From Vanilla planifolia (Eukaryota; Streptophyta; Magnoliopsida; Asparagales; Orchidaceae), in assembly GCA_023846275.1 (NCBI GenBank), contig CM043875.1, positions 10,163,958 to 10,227,957 on the forward strand: DNA of 64,000 nucleotides. Reading direction: 5' to 3'. The notes under the pieces are model-generated. The model ran no database searches. It had not been told where the DNA came from and saw only the letters and a program-made list of their open reading frames with translations. Numbering within the stretch: the first letter of the stretch is position 1; every line of letters begins with the position of its first letter. Shown here piece by piece: positions 48,147 through 60,039 of the stretch. The position numbers and the translations under genes were made by a program.

Positions 48147-48239
48147 GCTACTCAGGTTGGTATGGGACGATCTGAGCTGTCTATATGTAAAAAAAAAAAT
48201 ATATGCCAAAAATCAGCCTAGGAAAAATGGGGTGTAACA
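48059..48239 (-). repeat. Right terminal inverted repeat (181 bp)
   Basis: An inverted copy of the LTR tip. It begins TGAGTTGACGG inside the pol frame and ends GGTGTAACA. The pol frame reads 28 further codons into it before a TAG at 48144-48146. Confidence 0.9.
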
Positions 48240-48244
48240 CATAC
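48240..48244. repeat. Target-site duplication CATAC, right
   Basis: An exact copy of the five bases preceding the element, immediately after its last base. Confidence 0.88.
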
Positions 48245-49050
48245 TTCCCCAACTAGTAAGTGAAATTGTATAGTTATGATGAGCATGGCTTGATGTGAAT
48301 AGTGTGAACACCATCGATATACTAATTTGACTCGAGTTTTGAAAGGGACATCTTGGTACAATATAGAGCAAATACGAACAGTGTCTTTTTTGACTATTCA
48401 CAACTACCTTATGAATTGGCTTTGATTTTCGTTTTTGTATGTTGAAACTATCACGTGAATAGTGAAATTTGAATTACAGCAAAATACTACTTTATCCTAG
48501 TTGTTGATCATAATTGACTTATGCCAAATAGAAGTGGTTCATTTTGAGATGGAGTTATGAATATATTGGTAGGTGAGTCTTTACATAGTATGGTTACAAA
48601 GATTGTATTATACAAAACTTTTGTTGTGAAATTGAAAGACTAATATTCTCACATCAAATTGGGTCTGATTAGCTAGAACAATATTTTGTACCTTTTCTAA
48701 TGATCAAATATATGGAATTTAGGCTTTGTTGATTTTAACTAGGGTCTTACATAAATTTGGCATGCATTATGAATCCCATAGTTCTAGTTTGGTTGACTTT
48801 GCTACCATTTTATCTAGATACTTGGCCACTTTCTTGCTTTCCTTGTGAATAAAATATTAGTAATCTATAAGTGAATTCATTTCAATATTTGATCTATTAT
48901 AAATATTAGACATATTTCAAGAGATGTATCAGTGACCTTGTGTCTTTTTGAGCAATGCAATCCATTTCAATTATAAGATTTGAATTTTTCTATTATTACA
49001 CACTTTAAAACTATGAATCAGGAAAAACTAACTATTTTTTTCTGCGACTT
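48245..49050. other. AT-rich stretch with no recognisable gene
   Basis: Nothing recognised on either strand. It should be the continuation of the sequence at 42011-42950 that was split by the Tekay-like insertion. Confidence 0.5.
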
Positions 49051-49079
49051 TTTGTCAACAATACAAGAAAAATGCTTCG

Positions 49080-52000
49080 TGGCTTTTATAGTTTTGTATA
49101 ATCCCACCACAACCTGCACATTCATTATTATAATTTAGATAACCATGGACTTTTTTAGCTTCCATATATGAGTTGGTGGAGGAATCTATTTTTCCATTTA
49201 AGATTCTATACTTCATCTAAGAGGAAGCTAGGGCTAAGCCAAGCTAGAGTAAAGGAAAGTCCTCCAAAGTTTTTTTTGTAAGAGGAAAGTAGTTAAATAT
49301 TTTATAGCTATAAAGCATCATGTTATTTATAATTATCACAACTAGCTAATTTAATTTCTTATGGATTTTTAAGTTTCTTGCTTTTCATATATTACAACAT
49401 ATAATGAGAGCTAGAATGATAATGGTTTCACTTTTAGTAGAATGGTTGTCAACCTACTTCTACCAACTGAATAATAAATTAGTTATATTATTTGCATATG
49501 CTAGCTAATTGTTTTTGAGTAGTGGCAAAGATAAGGCACACTTTGCTTCCTTTTCCATAGTTAACAAATGCATGACCTAATGAATCCTTGTTAGGGTAAT
49601 GGGGACATTTAGAGGCAAGATGAAAGCTATAATTCCTTAATATTTTTGAAAATGAAGGAAGCTATTCTATATTCTGCACACCAAAATTGAGATTTTCATA
49701 GGACAATTAGAATTCTAGATGCTTTTCCTTGATTTATGAATGAAAGTCTTGCTTGTAACAATATTCCAAGCCAAAAAAAATGCTAAAATTTCCAACCACT
49801 ATTAAGGTCCAATGATAAGTTGCTATTATGTTACATAAATAAGTATGTTTTGTGACTAATTCCTTTGTACTATCCTTGTGCTTCCAAGTATTTAATTTGT
49901 TTCCTTTCCTTTTTGTACTTATATATATTTTTTTCATATAGTTATTTCAAAGTTAGTTACCAAACAGATGTTTCTTGTTTAGTTTTGTTGAGAATGTTGT
50001 CAAAATATCTTCTAGCTTTCTTTGTCCCAAACAATTTTCTTTATTTGTAAATTGATCTTTCTTGTGTGAGTTTTATGACACATTTGTGCATTGTAGAAAT
50101 CAACTTTATATAAAGCCATTCATGATCTTTTTTGTTTTGTTCAAAATGTTGGCGATGGATGAACTATCATCATAGAGTAAATTAGAATTGAGGCCAAAAC
50201 ATATAAAAAAGCCGAGTCTTCCCTCAATTGTAAGGAGTTGTTTCTTCTAATTTCCCATTTTCCTCTAAATTGTTTCTATTACATGCTAAAAGTAATTGAC
50301 TTTTTTCATACCAACAAAAAGAAGACAACTTATGTAGTTTAATGATAATGTACCTCAATGTTTTTATTTGGAAAGAACGTGCTTTTTTATTACTAATTTA
50401 AAGACCTACTAAATCAAATGCAATTAATAATTTATGGATCTTGGATATAGGTTTCATATCACCTTTACAAAAAATAATGAAGTCATCTGCATATCTTATA
50501 TGAGTAATCATTGGACAAGCTTTGGGTTGAGCAATGCTTGGATGAATAATAGATGATGATATTATATTCCATTATTTGCTCCCCTAAGGTACTTTGAAAA
50601 AATAATTAGACTTATCATTTGTTATGCTGAGATCCAAGTGTTTCAAAATATGTTTTTAAACTTCTTGATGAGTTGATCCATATCACTGAATCTTACAAGT
50701 ACTTTACTTAACAACTTCCTATGAAAGGGAATCAAAAAGACTTCTAAGATTTAGTTTAATTACACAGTTATCACCTCACTTTTACGATCAGTGATGCCAT
50801 CAATTCATGAGCTAGTAAAATGTTATTAGTTATGCGACTTCTTTGGACAAAATTGACATGTTCTAGAGAGATGATCCAACGATGAAAACTTTGAAGCTTC
50901 TCTACTAATAGCTTGGGGAATCTTTAAAATTGCACAAGCAAATTTACATGAAGTTATTGAATGTTTTAGGGTTCTCTTGTTTTGGATTAAAATCAAATTT
51001 TTACTAGATATCCCTTTAAGATAGTTTTCGTACTAAGTAGTCCATAACCACACCAGTACATCATTTGTTATGATGTCCCATTACAGAGTGGAGAATTACC
51101 GCATTGTATGCATATGGTCTTGGAGCACTGTGTTAATCTATTTGAAAAGTACTGTCTCTAACTTCCTCCATTAAGACTTCCTTCATCATCCAATAGTCAT
51201 CTTCTTATGTGATGAAAAGGGCAAGGCAATTATGTAGCTTCTTATTTTTTATAACATTGATAGATGATAACAACTACCAGAAGTGGTGGATTGCAACTTG
51301 TTGAATTTTTCCTTCTTGTGTGTCAAATTACCTATATAGCCTTTTAGGTAGTTAATTTCCAACTTTTCTCTTCAATTTCATATTTCATGAGACATTTTGT
51401 GTTTTTGTCACCTTATTTGAGCCATCTAATGCCTTCCTTTTGCTATCAGTTGATTCTCTTTAGTAGTTACAATTAGAAGGGAGACATTATCCTTATTTAG
51501 CTTACCTCTTATTTCTTTATTTTGATAGGCTAGAAGATAATGCTTATCTGTTTTTAATTATATTTTTTTGCTAATTTGATTGTGTCATGGATACTATTAA
51601 AGTTTTATTTATCCTACTATTTAAGGGAATCCTCCAACCTTTTTAATTTGATAGGAAAAGCCATTATGCCTAAGCAATTTAATAAGATGGACTAATTGTT
51701 TTCAATTATTTGATGAATGTTAGATTTTTTAGCTAAATTTTTTGAAAACTAAATTGTTTAAGAGTTGGAGCTAATTGTTCTATAAAATGAAGAAAACGTG
51801 GTATATGATTAGATTCTGTTCTACATAAATGCTTCATTATACCTACAAGAATTTGATGAAAGCTTTATTTACTAACAATTTGTCCAGCATTTTCCAAATC
51901 CATATACCCTTTCTTTACTAGCCCATGTGAATGTAAGACTTATAAAAGGGAGTTCATGAATACTACATTAATTAATACAATATAAGAATTCGTAATTGCT

Positions 52001-53430
52001 TTTAGTGTGGGCGAGAATGGCCCTTGTCATTGTTAATAGATGCAATTTCATTGAAGTCTTCTCTTATAAGCCACAACCTATTAGTGCCCTTTGTAATGTG
52101 GATGAGACTATTCCATAGTGCCCTTTTTTGTACAAAAGCTTTTAACATAAATGCAGGAGCAATTAGTAGATGTGTTCCATAATTAATTATCTACTAGAAA
52201 ATGAATAACAACTCCTTTTCTATTAATTTTTGACAATTAAATTCTTTCTTCGATAATGTCCAAATCTTGTTAGGTATCTTGCTTATATAGAGATCAATGT
52301 CCAAGATCTTTTCTAATTAATGCATTTAATTTCTATGCCATTGGTTTCATGAGTGCAAGTAGAATTTTTTTTGTTTTAACTTGATAATTTAGTTGATTGA
52401 CCAAGCTTTTGTTTGATGCACCCTATTATTCAAGACAAGGATACCATTCATTATAAGAAATATTTTCAATAATTTGTATGGCTTGAGATCTATTGTGAGT
52501 TTCGCTACGGCTAATGGCTTTCTGTTGGCCTTTTTTCCTCTTTGAATGTTTCACAAAATAAGGGCAAACTCTTCTTCCACAAATTGTAGTTGCAATGAAC
52601 TCCTAACTTTGACATGCAACTCAGCCTGAGCATGTGTAAGAGATTAAAAATCATATTATTATCTATTTTATTCTTGTGATGTTTTCATATAAAAAATTGA
52701 AGAGACTTGTCGGTTTTTATTTTGAGCTTTCTTAAGTAGTATTTATCCGTTATCTGGTTCAAGGTTATGTTTGGCACTTTGACTATTGATTGACTTTCTT
52801 GAAAATTATTAAGAGCCTTCTTTGCTCATGCATTACTTGATGAAGCTTTCATTTGTTCCTTGTTTGGAGTTGGGCATTATGTCTGAGCTTAAAAAACTTT
52901 GCATGTAGGGTCCCATTTTGACATTAATTTGTTGTATTATTATATCTTTTCACTTTACTTTTCTACCTTATTCATCATAACAAATTTTGTTAAATTCAAT
53001 TCATCCATTTCAATTGAATCATTAGGAATCTCTATTGTAATTTGCTAATTTGAGGTCATTTTGATTTGTTTATATAACTATGCATTATGTCTCTACTTGT
53101 AATAGCCATAATAGTGATTGGATAGATTATTGTATTGAAGTTTTTGCCTTAACCCTTTGGAGTTTCATTTTTTATGGTCATACCACAATTTGGAAAGTCT
53201 TTTGTTAAATCCACATCAACATAGATACTAATAATGATTAGTTGGGTAAGATTCATGGCGATAACATCCACTTTCAATGGGGTTCCAATTACTAAAGCCA
53301 ATAAGTATAGTGCTACTTTTTTGAAGAAAAAATTAAGAGACACCAGTGCCATAGATGGTTTTGTGTTTAAGTGAAAATTAAGTTACCATTCAAAATCCTT
53401 CATTTGAAAATTTGCAAAGTTCTAAGCTTT
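49080..53430 (-). mobile_element. Decayed, near full-length L1-type LINE, minus strand (copy 3)
   Basis: The order on the minus strand is that of a plant L1. ORF1 remnant lies at 53352-53149. The endonuclease segment ISLTFTWASKER is at about 51942-51905. The RT catalytic block MITHIRYADDFIIF, followed by CKGD, is at 50513-50463. The 3' part (49100-49510) matches 10.8-11.2 kb. Element length is at least 4.3 kb. Frames are broken throughout, but this copy has the best-preserved RT and endonuclease words of the three minus-strand copies. The 3' end (about 49.1 kb) is not marked by a clear poly-A tail (poly-T on the plus strand) and no target duplication was found. Confidence 0.75.
53149..53352 (-). 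pseudogene. L1 ORF1 remnant (DUF4283-like)
   Basis: A 67-codon open segment on the minus strand reads ALVIGTPLKVDVIAMNLTQ and then YVDVDLTKDFPN. This matches the conserved part of plant LINE ORF1 proteins (IG-PL-VD--T-----A-V-VE-DL-K-LP) that follows the DUF4283 domain. ORF1 is the RNA-binding chaperone of the LINE particle. Only this segment is open; the zinc knuckle and the N-terminus are not readable. It sits upstream of ORF2 in the minus-strand LINE, at the right place for ORF1. Confidence 0.6.
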
Positions 53431-53802
53431 GTGAAGTTAACAACATAGGTAATCTTCATTTTCAGCTCTTTAGTTTAATTCTAAAGCTTTGAATGTTAAT
53501 GTTATTTCTAATTTAAATAATTAGACCTCAAGATTTGAATGTTACCTAGAAATGCTTTTTATTTTACCTTATAAACAAGAATAATTACATAGGATTAACC
53601 ATGAGATGTGATATATGCCACCTTATTATGCATTGAGTGAAATATTTAAATAGCTAACCAAGTTAAGTGGTAGATGGTAAGCTTTGAATGGGAAACCACA
53701 CCATAAAGCTTAGTCCTTCGACTCCTTTATTTGAAAGTTGATCCATGCACTTGAGAAATGTTCTTAACAATCCTTAACTTGTCTTCAATCCTCCCTTATC
53801 TA

Positions 53803-53982
53803 TTCTTCAACACTTAGTCTTTACACTTCAATATATTTCACAAATGGTTAGTTGAAAAAATGTATGGTTTTATTAACATCAAATGCCACAAGTTCTTCAA
53901 TACTTAGTCTCTATACCCCAACATCATTCATAAATGATTTGTTGACAAAATGTATGGTTTTATTAACATCAAACATCACAAG
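53803..53982. repeat. 90-bp tandem duplication
   Basis: Two adjacent units, 53803-53892 and 53893-53982, share TTCTTCAA-ACTTAGTCT and AAAATGTATGGTTTTATT-AACATCAAA, ending CACAAG. About ten differences are visible. It makes a plus-strand 80-codon frame look repetitive; I do not regard that frame as a gene. Confidence 0.8.
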
Positions 53983-56940
53983 ACCTCGAGTAGACAATCT
54001 CCTTTTTTTGGATGATTATAAAACCAATGCTAGTATGAAAAAACTGATGTGTAGTAATGGTACAACAAGTAATATAAGTGATACAACAACATGATAATTT
54101 AGACATCATAGCATCTACATTCATCATTTTAGTAATTCAAGATGATTTAGTAAGCAGTTTAAGCATGATTGTAGGTAGATGAACTTAGTAAGTAATTTAT
54201 GGTGGAATCTATAAAAATGTAGAATAACAACATAATAATAGTAGACCACTTTATGATTATTAATCATGTAATAGCATAACACAACATAGTATCAGGTACT
54301 TGAGCAATTTAACAAAAATAGAAAATGCATAAATCAGGATCCATTAAAAGAAAGCCTCTTCCTAAATCATGAATTCTCATAATATCACCTCTCCTTTTTG
54401 TAATCATTTATTGGGGTTAAACCATATAGAAATCGAGTAAATAGAAATGAGTAAATTAGTAACATTAGGAATAAAAACAACCCTTTCAACAAGATAAACT
54501 TAGGCTTTTAGTAAGCTTCCTAAATCCTTTCTATGCATGTTTTATTATTTTAGTCATAAAGTCATTTAAAGCATTTGTTAGAAACTCATATTTCATCTAA
54601 GATTACTCCTGTATAATTTTAATTGACCCCATCACCTCATCACATCTATGATCCATATGTTAAGAGAGCTATTGGAAAGAAGCTTTTAGGGTAGAAATTC
54701 TTGTTAATGTTGCTCAATGACAAGTTGTAATTGGTTTTGGAGTAGTAATTGAAGATGAATGTACACCTGGTTCATCATGAGGTTGCTGAGTTGTAGAAGT
54801 AGGAGGTTCCACAAAAGGTTGAATAGCTAACTAATCAGATGCACCCACAACATTGTTAACTTGTCTCAAATGATTTTGTGCAAAATATTGCAACATTTTC
54901 ATATTGATATTGTTGAATGTTCTTAGAATGCAATCAATATCATTAACTCAAATATTGTGTTTATAGTTTATAATAGGAGAAATTAGATGACTGAAATGTG
55001 ATTTATTTTCTTGTAGTACTTTGGGTTTCCAGTCCGACTTGGTTGCAATAATTTTCTTCATTAACCTTAAGATGACCTCAGCCATATAAAAGCTATAACT
55101 TTTCAAGTAAAAGGAAAATCAAAGGTGTGTTGCATTGTAAATTCCTCCCTTTGGTATTATAATACATCTTAAGAAATGCTAAATTAAATAAGCTCTTAAA
55201 TTTAAGTATTTCACTTCTTGAATGCGGGTCTTGCATGGAGTACTTGCCAAGACTCAATTTATCTCCTCACATTCAAAGCAAGAACTTTCAAGCTTGGCCA
55301 TAAGAATGGTCCAATAATGAGAATATTAAAAAAACTATGTAGGTCACTCTTAGTTATTTCAACATAGGTTTTACATAGGTAAGACTTTATAGCATTATAA
55401 TCCCCACAAATCTATTTATTACAATAGAAACACTTTTATCATTTTACCATCGAAGAACTATCAAAATTGTAAAGCATCCTCTAAACTAGTACTAACAAAG
55501 TGAAACAATGATTAATTTTTGTATATCCAAGTTACAAACCTCGAGAAATTCATAAGCTTCAATATTCACTTTTGAAAGAGGTTCTCATTAAATTCATAAC
55601 TTGTGAATTGATAAGACATCCTAAGAGTTAGCTTTTTGGCTCTGAGCATTGTATACATTTCATTAGGCTATGACATAGCTAATCTTATTTTATATGAACC
55701 TTGTATTTACACAATAAATATGTGAACTAAAAGTAAGTTTTATCTACAATATAATATAAATTTCCTTACCTTATCTAAGCACAAGAAAATCATTTCTTGA
55801 TGATGAGTCAAGTTGTCAAATGATCCAAATTAGCTAGCTAAGTCTTCAAAATATGTAGATTACCCAAAAAAGCTTGATCTCCAACCTAAATATAAGTTTT
55901 TAGTAATATTCTTGGGTGATTGTAAAAGGGGATACCAAGTGACAATTCCTATTACCTGGCTTAAGACAATTACTGTTGAGCCTATGACTTGCCTTATTAG
56001 ATCACCCTATATGGACTAGGTTTAGTCATATATATATATATGATCTAATAATTATTACAAGTCTAATAAGATAGCAACCCATTGTTAAACTACTCAGTAA
56101 CTTGACATATACATCATACATGGAAAATCTTAGTATCATACATGTCTGATTTTTTCTCAAAGCTTTTGCTATGTGTATAACTGAGGTTCATGAGTCAAGA
56201 TGTTATAATTATGAAATTGTACATGTCTAATCTATAATTAGTATCTATTTTTAATAGCTTTGATTATATTGTACATGTGAGTTGCCTATATCACACTAAT
56301 TTGATAAAAGGTCTACTTCATGAACTATTGATATGAAGGAGCCAGACTTGGATGATGAGTTGTTTGTACATGTACCACATATTTGGCACTCTAAACAATA
56401 TTGTGTAGCCATGAGAATGATTCATGACTGTATGATGAGGTGTATCATACATGTACAAATGACATAAATATTCTTATTTCAAGGTCTCCCATCTTTTCTT
56501 TCATGATTTGATTTGTAATTCAAAGCATGATTTTAATTCCATTGGCATTAATCCCATCTTGACTAACACCTATATCCACCCATAATCTAATGAATAGGCA
56601 TCTACTAAATCAATCACTCCCTTTTGCCATAGCCTTGTGTGCTAACTATGTGTGGCAATAAGTGCCAATGTTCACTTGAACATGGCACACGTGTAGTAGT
56701 CTCACGTTGTCGAGTATGTTATGTGTGTATAGTTGTCTTAGATGTTGTGCCTTTCTGTGCACAAGCTTGTGCTTCCATGCACTATTGTATGCTTCCAAGC
56801 ACAACCATTAGTATGTGTCATGTCACCTTGTTTTAAACTTATCATTTTGTCTTCTCTCTTGAATTCTCAACTATAGGCTTTTAATGATTTAGTGAACTTA
56901 CAATTAAGCTCTAGATCATATCTATTCCTGATCAATAATA
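53983..56940. other. Long stretch with no firmly recognisable gene
   Basis: No reliable motif. The minus strand between about 54600 and 54860 reads a Pro/Ser/Thr-rich stretch (PPTSTTQQP, EPGVHSSSI) like the low-complexity tail of plant retrotransposon extra ORFs, but the frame is broken and no domain supports it. A TA run lies at 56028-56041. The plus frame at 56639-56836 is Cys-rich by chance and has no family resemblance. Confidence 0.45.
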
Positions 56941-56949
56941 TTGAAACAT

Positions 56950-57670
56950 AAAACACCTTTTTCATCATTAGTGGAACAATGGTGCTTTTGTAACTATTAT
57001 AAGGGAGATTATCTTAATGATTTTAAGACTTATTTGTTTAGAGCTATTGAAAAATAAGAACCTTGCCTTTTTTGAAGAGAAGTGTATAATTAGGAAAGAA
57101 TAGGTGCTAATGCCTATCTTCAAATCCACAACTTGGTCTTCACTCAAAAATTTCTGGATGATCTTAAACTTGTGACTAATGGGTCTCTATACTGCTTCAC
57201 AAAATTAATGCATAAGAAAATCAGTAAAGCTTATTGGCTTGTCCCATTGCATCATTTTAAGCTAAATATAAATGATTTTATGAAAGGAAACTTGAGAGTT
57301 ATGGGTAGTGGTGAGGTAGTTCGAGATGGTAGAGGATGGATTATTTAGGACTTTTTAGTATTCTACAAAGTTGAATCCAACATGGACACAAAAGGACAAG
57401 CTCTCTTTAGGAGTTATAGCATTATCATGACAAGGGTACCTATAATCTATAGATCAAATGTGATTCTAATGCGCTTCTTAATATTACTCTTGGGCATTCA
57501 TCCATTCCTTGGTCTATTTTTCCCATTAATTGCAACAAAAAAAACATATTGCATGTCTAGAACTTCCAACTACAACATAGTTATAGGGAAGGAAATGTGG
57601 AAGAAAATGCCTTAGTGCAATTAGCTAGTTATTCATCTCAAAGTCAATTATTGGAAACTAAAGAACTTCT
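56950..57670 (+). pseudogene. LINE ORF2 C-terminus: RNase H remnant
   Basis: Plus-strand reading gives an RNase H1-like domain in two frames. The first part, about 57255-57348, is HFKLNINDFMKGN then VMGSGEVVRDGRGWII, matching FKLNVDGSSKGNPG--G-GGVIRD--G. After a frameshift, 57451-57660 reads IKCDSNALLN, then SSIPW, then YREGNVEENALVQLAS, matching the second half (-ECDS, W, H-YREGN--AD-LA). The first and last catalytic Asp positions are Asn, so the domain would be inactive even if joined. Upstream, about 57050, the pattern of a LINE region before RNase H is faintly visible. Such a domain ends ORF2 of many plant L1 elements; the RT is not next to it here. Confidence 0.65.
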
Positions 57671-60039
57671 TTAATTTATCATGGGTTGTGTTCACCTAGA
57701 CCAATAGAGTGTTCTATACTCTCAGATTAAGCACTTGATCAAATGGTGAATAGGTGATTTTTACCAAAGATCATATTTTTGTTTCTTCTTCAATTCACCC
57801 TCAATAAGTAGTTAGATGGTTTGACTTGCTGTGGATAATGTTATTGAGATGCTCCTTTGCTCTCTCCCCCAATTTGGGTTTTGTACTAATGGTAGTCCCA
57901 ACATTTTTTATTGTATGGTTGGGTTGTTTGGTACTTCATTTTTAGTTTTGCATAAAAATAAGGTTTAAAAAATAAAAAAAGGATAAGTAAAGGAATTTCA
58001 TCAACATCATTGATTTCTCAATCAACAAATTCCAAAAATATATGTATTTAGTTTTTGTAATATAAATAATATTCACCCTTGAATAAAGGTGAATTATAAG
58101 CGGGTGCTCCTTCGCATTCTCAACCAAAGCATAAGCCATATGGATCTTATCACAAAAATCTCTTCTAAAGATAAAACCTCATTTTTATGTCACTTATCAG
58201 TTTTAATGAGAATCCAATACAATAAGAAGGGGGTAAATTATTGTTTCAATAAAATGTATTAAGATATAACACAACTTTGAACTTACTTTTTAACCAATTA
58301 GGAAAACAATTTGTTACAACACTTAACCAAATAGAATAAGAAAAACACAATAAATAGATAATAAACACGGGATTTTCAAGTGCTTTGGCTTCACTCGTAC
58401 CAACATATACCACTAATGAACCTATTTGAGCTTCCCCAGAGAACATCGCTTTCACCATAGCTTAATAGGGTTACATAAAATGTAAACAACAATGGTAAGA
58501 GGAGGCACCAAAAGTGTACAACAATTTCAACTGATAGAAATAGAAACATCTCTGTGCTGCAACACATATAAGATCCTATACCATTAAATCTTTTAAAATA
58601 GAAGTGGAACTAATCTAAATGGTTAAATTATATTACTAATATGATTTGACAAAAAATGTTGAACCAAAAAAAATGTTGCACTTCATAAATAACTTAAATT
58701 ACAAAAGAAAGAAATCGTGCCAAATGAATTCAATGTTTGTATCGTATAAGCAAGACCATCATCTGATGAATCTTAATATTACTAGTTTACGCCCTAAATT
58801 CCTCCTTTGCAAAGGTGTTCGGTTCAACAAAATCTACCATGCCAATTAAGATTAAGCTATTATCTTTATTCAGAGGAAAATTAGAGATAATCTTTGATGT
58901 CTCCAAAATGGTAGCTCCTTTTAAAGTAACTCTAACAGGGAAGTCCTTGCATAAAAAATATAACATGGAAATCATAAAGAGCTAAAATCCAAAAAATTGG
59001 GCTCACTGGATGTGTCACTGCAAGGCTTTTGGATAATAGGTATATGTTTTTGGGAATTTCATTGGAATCTGACTACCTCAATTGCTGGATTCCTAGAATT
59101 TGGAAAATTGTAGAACTTCAAATGAGTGACTTAAAATGGCACCTAGACTTTTTGTTGGATATTGAACCATTATAAGCACCAATGTAGATCTCATTGAAGC
59201 ACCTTTTAATTCACTTGTTTAACAAGTAGATCCTTTTCTCAATTATGTTTATAGTTAAGTACCTATTAAAAGTAGATTCTATCACAATAAGTTTAACAAG
59301 GCATCTCATTTCTTTGGTCTTCTTATAAGTTCATCTTGCTAAAGAACTTCCTTCATGGATTAGAATCTCAAAAAACACTGGGAGTAAAAATGAATTTTGG
59401 TAGAGGATTAAGAATAAACATCTACCAAGTTATTGTCTCAAGAATTATAAACAAGGACATTGAGTACTCTAGCATAAGCATGATAAAAGTTGCTAACCTT
59501 TAAATTTGTTGGCTAAAGAGGTTGAGACAAATATGACGATTTTGGTGGTGTGTAATGTGAAACCACTGGCTTTGGTTGATGTTGGTTTTGGCACCCAGAG
59601 GTTAGAAAATGATAGAAGCTTAATGAGGCAAAGTAAGGATAAAAGAATTCAAAACGGTAAGACATGAAGCTTAATTAGTGAGAAGCAACAACTCACAATT
59701 GAAATAAGCAAAGAAATGACTAACAACTCAAATTGTAGCATTGAACATTAGCCTAAAGCGAAAGAACTTAATCATATAATGAATTGTCTCTCTGTTGATT
59801 GCAAGATAAAATTTAGTGGACAAATAAAGTATAAGAATAAATAATAACAATCTGAATTATAAGTATGAAAGCATGTGAAGATCACCTAGCACCAAAAAAT
59901 CAATTACTCAAAAGCTTTAGTGAGGATCTCTAGGAAAGGGTTATGCTCTCAAACTTTTTAAGTGGATCCAAATGGCTTTATAGTGGTTACTATCCACAAG
60001 ATGAAGAAATAATCCAATAAAAGAAATACAAGGAATGTG
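57671..60039. other. AT-rich stretch with no recognisable gene
   Basis: Nothing recognised. Short open frames at 57942-58139, 58246-58458, 58646-58849 and 58787-58975 have no family resemblance and overlap each other on opposite strands. Confidence 0.5.

Larger units (their letters stand above)
42956..48239 (+). mobile_element. Ty3/gypsy (Tekay-like) element with inverted LTR tips
   Basis: A 5284-bp insertion starts TGTTACACC and ends GGTGTAACA and is flanked by CATAC on both sides. From the left it holds an LTR of about 2 kb, gag, protease, RT and RNase H, all on the plus strand. The right end is not a 3' LTR: it is the reverse complement of the first 192 bases of the 5' LTR, joined directly to pol just after RNase H. 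Integrase, chromodomain, polypurine tract and 3' LTR are missing. No TGGTATCAGAGC primer-binding site lies between LTR and gag. The perfect duplication shows that both inverted ends were inserted together. Assignment to the Tekay/Del chromovirus lineage rests on pol sequence and on LTR words such as AAAGGAATGAGCTACGCCCA; the diagnostic chromodomain is lost. Confidence 0.85.

Noticed and set aside
42956-48239. Interpretation as a Mutator-like or other DNA transposon that captured a retroelement
   Set aside because: The ends are TG...CA, the duplication is 5 bp and not 9, and the inverted repeats are continuous with an LTR; no transposase is present. An aberrant retrotransposon fits better.
54600-55300. 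Minus-strand Pro/Ser/Thr-rich reading similar to retrotransposon env-like tails
   Set aside because: The frame is broken and low complexity alone is not evidence; no conserved domain supports it.
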